From Vibrio ruber DSM 16370 (lineage in GTDB: Bacteria; Pseudomonadota; Gammaproteobacteria; Enterobacterales; Vibrionaceae), in contig NZ_FULE01000047.1 in assembly GCF_900163965.1 (NCBI RefSeq), positions 50,127 through 114,126 of the forward strand: a stretch of 64,000 bases of DNA, in the 5' to 3' direction. Position 1 is the stretch's first letter. Every line of letters starts with the position of its first letter. Both the position numbers and the translations under genes were made by a program. The notes below the pieces were generated by a model. That model had not been told where the DNA came from and did no database searches. It saw nothing but the letters and a program-made list of their open reading frames with translations. Shown piece after piece: positions 53,416-63,399 of the stretch.

Positions 53416-55047
53416 ATGTTATCAAGAATATCAATTGCCAGAGCGATGCAATGGGGCTTTGGCATCGCCATCACTATGGTCTTTGCTTTGGGGATCTATC
53501 TGATTGTCGTCATCAGTAATGTGCGCGATCACTTCAATACCCTTGTCACCCATAACTTACAAGTGCAATCCGTGCTTTCGGATTTGCGCTTCTATACGGT
53601 CACCTACCGTCGTTTTGCCTTGGATTACGGCCTGACCACCAGCGCAAGTGCTCACCAAGACATTCAAAAAACCATCGATGAAAACGACAAAAAAGTAGCC
53701 GCATCGTTGAAACGTTTTCGTGAAGTAGCCGATACCGCAGACATGAAACGCTTTATGGAAACCGTGCAAACTCGGATTAATGCCTATCGTGACATGCAAA
53801 ACCACTACCTCTCTTTGATCGATCAAGGTGAAATCGATAAAGCTCGCGTGGAGATGCTAGGGCCGATGCTCGCTCCTTTTAATACCATCGTTGATTCTCT
53901 GAGTGACTTACAAGAAACATTATTAAAGCAAGGCATCACGATGAAAGATGAAGAATCTAAAGCCATGGGGCGCGCCATTGTGATTGAGGCCATTGTTGGG
54001 GCGGTTTTACTGCTATTTTTGGTCATTTTCGGTGTCTTACTGACTCGCAAGGTCAATAAGCCATTAGGGGTGCTGATTGAGCAAATGAATACGGTAGAAA
54101 AAGGTGATTTGCGCACTCGCTTAGCATTAACCCAGTTCGCTGACGATGAATTAGGACGCGCCGCACATTCATTTGATCAAATGCAACAAGGGATCTATCG
54201 CTTGGCAGAAGGCGTGCAGCGAAACACTCAGATTGTTGAGAATGCCAGTCAAACCATGTTGGAGAGAATGGCCAATACGACACTGCGCCTCGATCAGCAG
54301 AAAAGCGAAATCAGTACAGTGGCATCGGCGATGTCGCAATTGCAAGCGAGCTTTGCCGACGTCGCTCAGCATACGGTAACAGCCGCCCAAAGCGCAGCGG
54401 ATGTCAAAGGCCATGCGACCAACAGCCAAGAAGTGATCCAAGCGTCGCTCAACCAGACAGAATCGCTTTCGGGTGCCATTTCTGAAGCATCAGTCGTGAC
54501 TCAAGCGCTGAAAAATGACAGTGCGGGCATTGAAATGATTTCTCAGGTCATTAGCAACATCACAGAGCAGACCAATTTACTGGCGCTCAATGCTGCTATC
54601 GAGGCAGCCCGGGCTGGAGAAGCAGGACGCGGTTTCGCAGTGGTTGCCAATGAAATTCGCTCCTTAGCGCAAAAAACGCAAGACTCTATCGATGAAATCA
54701 ATCAGACCATTGATGTCATTCAAAACCATGCTGATCAAGCTGTGAGTACCATGGAAATCAGCCAAACACAGATGCAATCAGGGCTTGAAAAAGCCCGCAG
54801 CAGCCAAGAAAGTATCGGGCATGTCATGACCTCTGCAACAACCATTGATGGTATGAGCCACATGATTGCCGCAGCGACCGAGCAACAACTGGATGTGGCG
54901 AAAGAGCTGGCGCACAGTATTCATGAAATTCACCAAATGTCTCAGGATATTCACCGCAGTGTACACGACACAGAAAAACTCAGTGAGGAGCTCAAATCTA
55001 CGAGCCGAAGCCTAAGCGAGGTGTCTGCACGCTTTCAGCTTGCATAA
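53416..55047 (+). CDS. Methyl-accepting chemotaxis protein
   Basis: A 543-residue membrane chemoreceptor. Membrane segments at about 13-34 and 186-208 enclose a four-helix-bundle periplasmic sensor. A HAMP domain (about 209-262) and the signalling domain follow, whose tip is EAARAGEAGRGFAVVANEIRSLAQKT. No NWETF-type adaptation tail. GGGGGAG precedes the ATG. Its position among exported hydrolases suggests sensing of breakdown products, but the ligand is unknown. Confidence 0.93.
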   Translation: MLSRISIARAMQWGFGIAITMVFALGIYLIVVISNVRDHFNTLVTHNLQVQSVLSDLRFYTVTYRRFALDYGLTTSASAHQDIQKTIDENDKKVAASLKRFREVADTADMKRFMETVQTRINAYRDMQNHYLSLIDQGEIDKARVEMLGPMLAPFNTIVDSLSDLQETLLKQGITMKDEESKAMGRAIVIEAIVGAVLLLFLVIFGVLLTRKVNKPLGVLIEQMNTVEKGDLRTRLALTQFADDELGRAAHSFDQMQQGIYRLAEGVQRNTQIVENASQTMLERMANTTLRLDQQKSEISTVASAMSQLQASFADVAQHTVTAAQSAADVKGHATNSQEVIQASLNQTESLSGAISEASVVTQALKNDSAGIEMISQVISNITEQTNLLALNAAIEAARAGEAGRGFAVVANEIRSLAQKTQDSIDEINQTIDVIQNHADQAVSTMEISQTQMQSGLEKARSSQESIGHVMTSATTIDGMSHMIAAATEQQLDVAKELAHSIHEIHQMSQDIHRSVHDTEKLSEELKSTSRSLSEVSARFQLA

Positions 55048-55070
55048 AGGCGTTCAATGCTGGCAAGAGG

Positions 55071-55095
55071 CGTGCTTATCGGGACACACGCCCTA
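55071..55095. repeat. GGACACAC boundary motif after the chemoreceptor gene
   Basis: CGTGCTTATCGGGACACACGCCCTA. In this copy GGCGTG and CACGCC can pair, making a possible terminator for the chemoreceptor gene. The rest of 55048-55445 shows no gene. Confidence 0.6.
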
Positions 55096-55445
55096 AAAAT
55101 CTATCGCGATACCACCTTGAATCACGCTCTGATGACGCTTGCATCTGCGCAAGCGTCTCTCTTCATGCGTTACTGGCGCACAGATACTCAGTACAATCGA
55201 AAAACCCAAAATGCATCGTGTTTTATATTGAAAATCTGAAAATCCCGACGGTATACCCCATCCAACAACAATCATTCTCCCAAAAAGCACCGAGCCTATT
55301 ATTCAACAGATTTAATAGCGATCTGCAAAATTGTGTCATAACCTCATTTTAGGCGTCATAGAAAAGCAGTCATGCCCCTAACCCGACTCACCCACGGTGG
55401 TACATCCCATTTTCTTAAACAGCATATTTATTAAGGATATTTCAT

Positions 55446-56576
55446 ATGAGATTTCGCTTAGTTTTTCCACTCACCAGCTTGGTTCTTGCTCTCACTCCTC
55501 CCGCGGATGCCTGTACTCGAATCCTTTATCACAATGCGGTGAGCACCAATCCACCTGAAACAGTACAGAACAAAGCGGGCTTCTTTACCGCCCGTAGCAT
55601 GGATTGGTACATCGATACACAAACCGATTTATGGATATTTCCTAAAGGCATGCAACGCACCGGCGGGGATATACCCGGAGCAATCAAGTGGAAATCAAAA
55701 TACGGCTCTGTTGTCGCGTCTGCCTTTCATGGAGCCACCGCAGATGGCATCAATGAAAAAGGCTTGGTTGCCAACTTCCTATATCTCAATGAAGCGAATT
55801 ATGGCACACGAGAGGTGCAACAACCTGAGCTGGCGGTAACCGCTTGGGCACAATATGTACTGGATAACTATGAGACCGTTAATCAGGCAGTAGAAGACTT
55901 GCGCAAACAGCCTTTTCATATAGCCGATGCCATGGTGCCTCCTGGAGATCATAAAGCCACCGGCCACTTATCCATTTCTGACCCCAGTGGCGACTCGGCC
56001 ATCTTTGAATACATTCAAGGTAAGCTCCATATTCACCATGGCAGTGAATATACCGTGATGACCAACTCCCCAACCTTCGACCAACAACTCGCCATTAATC
56101 GCTATTGGGAACAGGGAGACGGCTGGAAAATGTTACCGGGCACAAGCCGCTCAGCGGACCGCTTCGCGCGCGCGGATTTCTATCTGAAAAACGCTCAGGC
56201 AGCGAGTGACCCTGACGATGCTTCAGCGGCAGCGACCACGCTGTCCATCTTGCGCAATACATCAGCTCCGCTCAATATCAAAAACCCCGATCCGAATAAA
56301 CCCAACGAAGCCTCGACCATATGGCGCACCGTGGCTGATCAAAAAAATTTACGCTACTACTTCGATTCGGCCCTCAGCCCAAATGTCTTTTGGATCGATC
56401 TGAACAAAGTAAATTTATCTGACACGGGCGTGGTGAAAAAACTAAATTTGCAGCCAGAAAAGATAGAAGTAGACGGTCATGAACAAGAAAGAAGGAAAGT
56501 CTATGCTGGCGAAGTCTCGGATAAATTCCAACCCGCAGAGCCTTTTGCATGGATTGTCGGCGAGACCAAGAGCTAA
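55446..56576 (+). CDS. Secreted choloylglycine hydrolase-family amidase
   Basis: A 376-residue Ntn hydrolase. The signal peptide ends ADA, exposing Cys (CTRILYHN) as the N-terminal nucleophile, as needed in this family. Conserved ARSMDWY (Arg and Asp), VMTNSPTFDQQL (Asn) and TSRSADRFARA (Arg) complete the active site. Members cleave bile salts, penicillin V or acyl-homoserine lactones; here the periplasmic or secreted location is clear but not the substrate. Confidence 0.88.
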   Translation: MRFRLVFPLTSLVLALTPPADACTRILYHNAVSTNPPETVQNKAGFFTARSMDWYIDTQTDLWIFPKGMQRTGGDIPGAIKWKSKYGSVVASAFHGATADGINEKGLVANFLYLNEANYGTREVQQPELAVTAWAQYVLDNYETVNQAVEDLRKQPFHIADAMVPPGDHKATGHLSISDPSGDSAIFEYIQGKLHIHHGSEYTVMTNSPTFDQQLAINRYWEQGDGWKMLPGTSRSADRFARADFYLKNAQAASDPDDASAAATTLSILRNTSAPLNIKNPDPNKPNEASTIWRTVADQKNLRYYFDSALSPNVFWIDLNKVNLSDTGVVKKLNLQPEKIEVDGHEQERRKVYAGEVSDKFQPAEPFAWIVGETKS

Positions 56577-56741
56577 CTAACATCGCTGAGTCCTCAAGAC
56601 GATGTTTTTCTTTAAAGCCCCCAATAGTCGGTCACTATTTTAAGGAATGGTTAAAAAATGGTTACAAAATCATAAAAAGAGTATGTTATTTGGTGAATTC
56701 AGTTTATAAGACAAAAGACTCTCTCTTGATTGGAGCGCTAT

Positions 56742-57806
56742 ATGCCCAGTGATCATTTTATCGACCTGCTTAAACTGCTGATTCGTGCCCCGAGCGTTGT
56801 GGGTGCAGAGCATTCTTTTTTTCGTGTCCTGCAACGTGAGCTGGAAGAGCGCGGTGCAAAAGTGACTTGGTATGAAGGTCTGTTGGTCGCTCAGGGCAGT
56901 GACCCGTTCAGCACCATGTTTTCCGCCCATATTGACCGGCATGGTTTGGTCTGTACCGGCCCCAATGAGTTCCAGTACGCCGCATTTGTATCAGCGAACC
57001 GCACAGATTTGCTGAACAACTCAGTATCGGAAGAACTCATGACAAAGGTGACAGAGCGTTTCAACCATGAAGAAGTCTACGCCTATGAGCCTTGGTCAGG
57101 AATGTACTGTGGCAAAGGCATCATCAACAGCGCTTATGTGTGTGAATTCCGTAACAACTTAATTTTTGAGACCAAAGGTTTAGAGAGCGTCGTGGCCGGT
57201 ACCCCGATTGCATTCAATGATCAATTACATCAGGTCGATAATCGCTTAGAAGGCCAGCTCGATAATGTCATTTCAGCCGCTGCGCTGGTTCACCTTTTCG
57301 ATCATGGCTTTAAAGGCACCGCCTTTTTCACCGCCCAAGAGGAATCGGGTAAAAGCTGGCGCTACTTACTGGAGTGGTTCCGTCGCTTTGGTGGCTCCAC
57401 GAACCGCTTATTTGTGGTCGATACCAGCCCATACCCGAATGTTGAAGCCGCCAATCAACAACTGCTGGTTTTAAGAGAAAAAGACGCCAACGCGACATTC
57501 AATCAAGAAAGTACTCAGCTACTTGAAAGCCTATGTGTGGAAAACAAGATTAGCTACCAGTATAAAAACCGTTATGTCGCAGAAGAAAATGCCAAACGTG
57601 CCGAGCAAGGCTTACCACCGACATCATTAGGCAGTACCGAGCTTGGCCGGATTATCGCCGCATCCAATGGCTTGGTAGACGGCACCACCATCCAGATACC
57701 GACCATTGGTTATCACACCATGCATGAGTCAGCATCAGTGGCGTCCGTGGATGCTTTTATCGACATGCTGAAAATAGTCGCCAATATTGAAGTAACGACG
57801 ACATGA
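56742..57806 (+). CDS. M42/M20-type metallo-aminopeptidase
   Basis: A 354-residue zinc peptidase. Metal and catalytic motifs: SAHIDRHGL, DNRLEGQLDNVISA (bridging Asp), TAQEESGKSW (catalytic Glu pair), VVDTSPYP and TIGYHTMHESASVAS (late His). There is no signal peptide, so it is probably cytoplasmic. GGAG lies before the ATG at 56742; the TTG at 56730 is not needed. It may process peptides brought in after extracellular digestion. Confidence 0.85.
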   Translation: MPSDHFIDLLKLLIRAPSVVGAEHSFFRVLQRELEERGAKVTWYEGLLVAQGSDPFSTMFSAHIDRHGLVCTGPNEFQYAAFVSANRTDLLNNSVSEELMTKVTERFNHEEVYAYEPWSGMYCGKGIINSAYVCEFRNNLIFETKGLESVVAGTPIAFNDQLHQVDNRLEGQLDNVISAAALVHLFDHGFKGTAFFTAQEESGKSWRYLLEWFRRFGGSTNRLFVVDTSPYPNVEAANQQLLVLREKDANATFNQESTQLLESLCVENKISYQYKNRYVAEENAKRAEQGLPPTSLGSTELGRIIAASNGLVDGTTIQIPTIGYHTMHESASVASVDAFIDMLKIVANIEVTTT

Positions 57807-57879
57807 AACAAAATAAGGAATTGATTCTCGTGCTGTTCAAGCTTTTTTGTTAGGGAATAGCTGATTGTGCGGCATATTT

Positions 57880-58382
57880 GGGAGCCGGTGCTGGAAAGGT
57901 AAAACTTGTGATGCCGGTGTTTAGGGGGAGAAATGGGGGCTCTGTGGTTTGGGACGCAATTACTTTTCCGATCTCATTGCCATCTCCACCTGCGCCCCAG
58001 GTACTTTTTCACAGCAGAAAAAGTACCCCAAAATGCTTAGGGGTTTGAGTTCAGCGCTCGTTATCAGGGTCGGATTGATTCGCATCCTGCTCAGGCAATC
58101 CTGAAAATTCGTCCTGAATTTTCCCCCTAAGATCATCGATCAATTTGGCTTCATTGATTCAGTGTTTCACCCCATTCAAATCAACCACCCAACCAAGAAA
58201 ACCATTCCGGGAGAATGGTTAGGCTTTTCCGGGCAGGACGCCCGTAAAAGCCGGTTCTGGACAACATGCACCCAAGCCAAACAAAAAAGATGTTCTGGTT
58301 CGTCTTTCATCTCTGAAAGATGAACTGGCGCACTGAGCACCGATGTCACTGAAATTGAAAAACGCAATTGTGCGTCAAATCT
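57880..58382 (+). repeat. Structured repeat unit A
   Basis: First of four tandem units, 503 bases. Hairpins: GGTACTTTTTC/GAAAAAGTACC (58000-58027), ACCATTC/GAATGGT with loop CCGGGA-like (58201-58219), GGCTTTTCCGGGC/GCCCGTAAAAGCC next to it, and GTTC-type stem at 58298-58325. No gene of the plus or minus strand stays open through it. Confidence 0.88.
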
Positions 58383-58883
58383 GGGAGCCGAAGGCTAAGA
58401 AGAGAACACTTGTAATGCAGGTGTTTGGGGGGAGAAATGGTGGCACTGTGGTTTGGGACGCAATTACTTTTCCGATCTCATTAGCATCTCCGACTGCGCC
58501 CCAGGTACTTTTTCACAGCAGAAAAAGTACCCCAAAATGCTTAGGATTTGAGTTCAGTGCTCGTTATCAGGGTCGGATTGATTCGCATCCTGCTCAGGCA
58601 ATCCTGAAAATTCGTCCTGAATTTTCCCCCTGAGATCGTCGATCAATTTAGTTTCATTGATTCAGTGTTTCACCCAATTCTAATCAACTGCCAAACGAGG
58701 AAAACCATTCAAGGATGAATGGTTAGGCTTTTCCGGGCAGGACGCCCGTAAAAGCCGGTTCTGGACAACATGCACCCAAGCCAAACAAAGATCTTCTGGT
58801 TACTCTTGCATCTTGGCAAGAGTAACTGGCGCACTGAGCACCGGTGCCTCTGAAATCGAACAACGGGACTGTGCGTCAAATCT
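58383..58883 (+). repeat. Structured repeat unit B
   Basis: 501 bases, same plan as unit A. The fourth hairpin is of the other type, GTTACTCTTGC/GCAAGAGTAAC (58799-58826), a perfect 11-bp stem. Confidence 0.88.
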
Positions 58884-59358
58884 GGGAGCCGGAGGCCAAG
58901 AAGATAAAATTATAATGCAGGTGTTTGGGACGCAATTACTTCTCCGATCTCATTGCCATCTCCGCCTGCGCCCCAGGTACTTTTTCACAGCAGAAAAAGT
59001 ACCCCAAAATGCTTAGGGTTTGAGTTCAGTGCTCGTTATCAGGGTCGGATTGATTCGCATCCTGCTCAAGCAATCCTGAAAATTCGTCCTGAATTTTCCC
59101 CTTGAGATCATCGGTCAATTTGGCTTCGCTTTTAAAATGTTTCACTCCATTCAAATCAACCGCCAAACGAGGAAAACCATTCAAGGACGAATGGTTAGGC
59201 TTTTCCGGGCAGGAGGCCCGTAAAAGCCGGTTCTGGACAACGTGCGACGCCGCCAAACAAAAAAGATTTTCTGGTTACGCTTGCATCTCTGCAAGAGTAA
59301 CTGGCGCACAGAGCACCGGTGCCTCTGAAATCGAACAACGGGACTGTGCGTCAAATCT
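58884..59358 (+). repeat. Structured repeat unit C
   Basis: 475 bases; shorter because part of the GTGTTTGGGG segment before the first hairpin is missing. Fourth hairpin GTTACGCTTGC/GCAAGAGTAAC at 59274-59301. Confidence 0.88.
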
Positions 59359-59860
59359 GGGAGCCGGAGGCTAAGAAGAGAAAACTTGTAATGCAAGTGT
59401 TTAGGGGGAGAAATGGTGGCTCTGTGGTTTGGTGCGCAATGACTTCTCCGATCTCATTGCCATCTCCGCCTGCGCCCCAGGTACTTTTTCACAGCAGAAA
59501 AAGTACCCCAAAATGCTTAGGGTTTGAGTCCAGTGCACATAATCAGGGACGCTTTTATTCGCTCCTGCTCACGAAAAGCTTAAAATTCATCCATGAATTT
59601 TACCCTGAGAGCATCGATCAATTTAGTTTTATTGATTCAGTGTTTCACCCAATTCAAATCAACCACCCGACCAAGAAAACCATTCAAGGATGAATGGTTA
59701 GGCTTTTCCGGGCAGGAGGCCCGTAAAAGCCGGTTCTGGACAACGTGCGACGCCGCCAAACAAAAAAGATTTTCTGGTTCATCTTTCATCTCTGAAAGAT
59801 GAACTGGCGCACTGAGCACCGATGTCACTGAAATTGAAAAACGCAATTGTGCGTCAAATC
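59359..59860 (+). repeat. Structured repeat unit D
   Basis: 502 bases, last of the first array, ending at GCGTCAAATC. Fourth hairpin GTTCATCTTTCA/TGAAAGATGAAC is a perfect 12-bp stem (59777-59804). The next 190 bases up to the secreted-protein gene are unique. Confidence 0.88.
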
Positions 59861-60050
59861 TGAGAGATGAGATGTTGAGGTTTGGGAAGCAATCAATTTC
59901 TCAATTTCACAACCACTACACGTTCAAGTGCGAAAGTTCTATCGCGGCCAATCAGCACAGAATTGATACTAAAATCCGGCATGTTTTTTATAGACTACAA
60001 TGATAAATGCAACTAGTTGCATTTCGTAATCAAATAAGGAAACGGAAAAA

Positions 60051-60650
60051 ATGAAAAAACAATTACAACTCATGATGGCAGGTACAATTCTTTGCATGTC
60101 GATGAACACATTTGCAGGCGAGAGTCAGGAAGGTTATGAAGATTTCCCCAGTACAGTGGACTATTTTTCTTCTCCTTCTATCGACAGTAAATCTGGCCAA
60201 AAAACATCTTCATCTTGGAAACAAATGAATGGCAAAGGAACCGGTTGGTATGGGGTAAACGGTGGCATTAATGCCGTATACGGCGCTGGAGACACTGACC
60301 GGAGTATCGAAAGATTTCATTATGAAAAACCAAGCTGGGGATGGGCAACGTATAAAACTACAACAAAACAAATGGATGGCAACGGCTCAAAAGACTATTT
60401 TTGCCCCAACAATAGTATTATCACTGAATTATATTACGAAGATTCAGGTGATGACAGTATCGAGGCTTTTCGCTGCCTAGAAGTCGCTCAACATACCGTG
60501 GAAGGTGTTGGCTGGAAACATGTAAAATATACAGGGGAAACCTATTGCCCGAAAGGAAGCTACCTATCCGGGATGAGCTATAAAGATTATGGCGATGATT
60601 ATGTAGAACAAATCTATTGCTCGAAACTGGTTAAAAAAAATGATAACTAG
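60051..60650 (+). CDS. Secreted protein with duplicated Cys/GDD motif
   Basis: A 199-residue exported protein (signal peptide about 1-22, ending NTFA). The C-terminal half holds two copies of a motif of about 30 residues: FCPNNSIITELYYEDSGDD..RC and YCPKGSYLSGMSYKDYGDD..YC. An earlier degenerate copy (GVNGGINAVYGAGDTD) is likely. The paired Cys and acidic GDD suggest a small calcium- or sugar-binding bead, but I know no matching family. Strong AAGGAAA site before the ATG; a terminator follows. Confidence 0.7.
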   Translation: MKKQLQLMMAGTILCMSMNTFAGESQEGYEDFPSTVDYFSSPSIDSKSGQKTSSSWKQMNGKGTGWYGVNGGINAVYGAGDTDRSIERFHYEKPSWGWATYKTTTKQMDGNGSKDYFCPNNSIITELYYEDSGDDSIEAFRCLEVAQHTVEGVGWKHVKYTGETYCPKGSYLSGMSYKDYGDDYVEQIYCSKLVKKNDN

Positions 60651-60659
60651 ACTTTTAAT

Positions 60660-60685
60660 AACCACCGCTAAAATGCGGTGGTTTG
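60660..60685 (+). terminator. Terminator of secreted-protein gene
   Basis: ACCACCGC/GCGGTGGT stem followed by TTTGAGTTT. Confidence 0.8.
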
Positions 60686-60695
60686 AGTTTAATTA

Positions 60696-60760
60696 GTCGC
60701 TTATCAGGACACACACCTTAAAGTGCTCGGTATCATCGCTGTTGTGTGTGTCCTCGATAC
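60696..60760. repeat. GGACACAC boundary motif with inverted partner
   Basis: GCTTATCAGGACACACACC followed about 26 bases later by GTGTGTGTCCTCGATA, its imperfect reverse complement. The rest of 60651-61013 shows no gene. Confidence 0.6.
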
Positions 60761-61013
60761 GCACCTTCAAAAACAGACCTGCCCCGCGAATTTCATCGCA
60801 TTCAAATATGTACAGTGACACACACTTCATTCATCTTTTGCTACAAATATGCAACTGTTTGCTATTCTTGCTTTAGCTATTGTACATTTTTTAACCAAAT
60901 ATATTTTCATACCTGTGTCAATAGCGTGAAAAATGACTCTTTTAAAAAAGTCAAAACTCAGTTGGTTTACCAAAAAATTGTTTACTTGGAATAAGAAACA
61001 ATAAGGAGACACC

Positions 61014-62423
61014 ATGAAAGACAATCATAAAATCAAAGTCACCTCCATCATGTATATGATAGTACTGATGCTAATGACTTTCGTTGTCAAAGGGGCCTTT
61101 GCTGAAAATGCTATTATCAACGGCACGTATTCTTTGATCGTTACCCAAAGTGGCAAGGCGCTGGACACCTCGCAGTGGGGCACCATAGACGGTACGAACA
61201 TTACTCTGAATGACTATTGGGGCGGTGAATCCCAGAAATTCATCATTACTCCCGTCGACGGAATCTGGCACCGGATCACACCAGTTATCGCGCCAGACCA
61301 AGCGTTCGACGTATCCAAATGCAGTCCGAATGTCGGTGCCAATATCCAGACATGGCGCTATGAGGGTGGCGTCTGCCAACAGTTCCGATTTGCTGAAACT
61401 GGAAACGGCAATTATCAGATTATTACCCGCGGCACAGACATGAGCCTGAATGTTAATAATTTATCCGAAGAAAACGATACCAACGTCATGCAATCGACCA
61501 GCACTGGCAAGGAAAATCAGATATTTACACTGCGCCGTCACGCCGAGAACCACATTAGTGGCAGTTGTCCGGATGGAGCCATCTGTCGTGATGAAGAAGC
61601 CCCCGGCCTATACGACGAAAAAGGCCCCTATGATGTCAGCTCATACGAGCTTCCCGGTGCCTATGTCAACTTACCGGCAAGAGCCAGAGTATATTATCCC
61701 GCCAATGCAGAACCACCATATTCAGGCATTGTGTTCTGCCCACCGTTTATGTCCAAACAGATCGCTTTTGCAGCCTGGGGGCCTTGGTTTGCATCTCACG
61801 GTATAGTTCTTGTCACGATGGATACCACCACCATTTTTGACCAAGTGACAGCCCGAGACAATCAGCAATGGCGAGTCGTTAAGGCCCTTAGAAGCGAAAA
61901 CACCCGTTTGGGCAGCCCTCTCAGAGGTAAGCTGGATACAGACAAAGTCGGAATCATGGGATGGTCTATGGGCGGAGGAGCCTCTTGGATTAATGCGGGC
62001 AAACACAGAGACGAACTCGCAACAGTTCTAAGTCTTGCTGGCCACAACATGACCGCCTGGTATAACACTGACATCTATTCCTGGTATTCACCGAAGGAGC
62101 TTCTTGATGCCGCTTATGCCAGTGGCCGGTTAATCAAAATTCCAGCCTTGTTACTTAACGGTGCTCTGGATACCACCGTTCTCGGCGGCCTCGGTCAATC
62201 AGATGGCGTTTACCGATCAATTTCAAACACCCCCAAAATTCTAGCCGTATTAGGTCTTGGTGGTCATTTTGACTGGGCTTATCCTACTCAGGCAGGTCGA
62301 GGTGTGGCAGCGCTCGTGCTCGCGTTTGAAAAAACCTTTTTGGACGGTGATACACGGTGGGCACCTTATATCCAAAAACCCTCAGCCCTCATGGCAAAAT
62401 GGCAAACATCGGATCTGCCATAA
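61014..62423 (+). CDS. Secreted lectin-linked esterase, PETase/cutinase-related
   Basis: A 469-residue exported protein (signal peptide about 1-30, ending KGAFA). Residues 35-175 form a ricin-B-like beta-trefoil (NGTYSLIVTQSGKALDTS, then two further QxF-type repeats). Residues 195-460 are an alpha/beta-hydrolase sharing WGPWFASHGIVLVTMDTTT and GWSMGGGASW with PETase-like enzymes. Candidate triad: Ser in GWSMGG, Asp in LLLNGALDTTV, His in GLGGHFDW. It lacks the PETase disulfide pairs. Probably a surface-binding polyester or lipid-ester hydrolase. AAGGAG precedes the ATG. Confidence 0.85.
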   Translation: MKDNHKIKVTSIMYMIVLMLMTFVVKGAFAENAIINGTYSLIVTQSGKALDTSQWGTIDGTNITLNDYWGGESQKFIITPVDGIWHRITPVIAPDQAFDVSKCSPNVGANIQTWRYEGGVCQQFRFAETGNGNYQIITRGTDMSLNVNNLSEENDTNVMQSTSTGKENQIFTLRRHAENHISGSCPDGAICRDEEAPGLYDEKGPYDVSSYELPGAYVNLPARARVYYPANAEPPYSGIVFCPPFMSKQIAFAAWGPWFASHGIVLVTMDTTTIFDQVTARDNQQWRVVKALRSENTRLGSPLRGKLDTDKVGIMGWSMGGGASWINAGKHRDELATVLSLAGHNMTAWYNTDIYSWYSPKELLDAAYASGRLIKIPALLLNGALDTTVLGGLGQSDGVYRSISNTPKILAVLGLGGHFDWAYPTQAGRGVAALVLAFEKTFLDGDTRWAPYIQKPSALMAKWQTSDLP

Positions 62424-62475
62424 TGTCTACTGTTAAACCAAAGCATAACAATCAAGACTATCAGGCCATCATGCC

Positions 62476-62926
62476 AAATGGTGGCTCTGTTGTTTGGGAC
62501 GCAATGACTTCTCCGATCTCATTACCACCTCCGCCTGCGCCCCAGATACTTTTTCAAGGCCGAAAAAGTACCCCAAAAGGCCTAAAGTTTAAGTTCAGCG
62601 CACTGAATCAGGGTCACTTTTATTCGCTCCTGCTCACAAAAAGCTTAAAATTCATCCATGAATTTTACCCTGAGATCATCGATCAATTTGGCTTCATTGA
62701 TTCAATGTTTCACCCAACTAGAATCAACCACTCAACAAAGAAAACCATTCAAGGATGAATGGTTAGGCTTTTCCGGGCAGGATGCCCGTAAAAGCCGGTT
62801 CTGGACAACGTGCGACACCGCCAAACAAAAAAGATCTTCTGGTTCGTCTTTCATCTTTGAAAGATGAACTGGCGCACGGAGCACTGATGCCTCTGAAACC
62901 GAAAAACGCAATTGTGCGTCAAATCT
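62476..62926 (+). repeat. Structured repeat unit E
   Basis: First unit of the second array, lacking about 55 bases at its start. First hairpin has loop AAGGCC in place of ACAGCA (62545-62572). Fourth hairpin GTTCGTCTTTCA/TGAAAGATGAAC at 62842-62869. Confidence 0.88.
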
Positions 62927-63399
62927 GGGAGCCGGAGGCCAAGAAGATAAAATTGTAATGCGGGTGTTTGGTGCGCAATGACTTCTCCGATCTCATTGCC
63001 ATCTCCGAATGCGCCCCAGATACTTTTTCAAGGCCGAAAAAGTACCCCAAAAGGCCTAAAGTTTAAGTTCAGCGCACTGAATCAGGGGCGCTTTTATTCG
63101 CTCCTGCTCACAAAAAGCTTAAAATTCATCCATGAATTTTACCCTGAGATCATCGATCAATTTGGCTTCGTTGATTCAATGTTTCACCCGACTAGAATCA
63201 ACCACTCAACAAAGAAAACCATTCAAGGATGAATGGTTAGGCTTTTCCGGGCAGGACGCCCGTAAAAGCCGGTTCTGGAAAGCACACGCCCAAGCCAACA
63301 AAAAAGATTTTCTGGTTCGTCTTTCATCTCTGAAAGATGAACTGGCGCACGGAGCACTGATGCCTCTGAAACCGAAAAACGTAATTGTGCGTCAAATCT
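62927..63399 (+). repeat. Structured repeat unit F
   Basis: 473 bases; hairpins as in unit E (63019-63046; fourth at 63315-63342). Confidence 0.88.
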
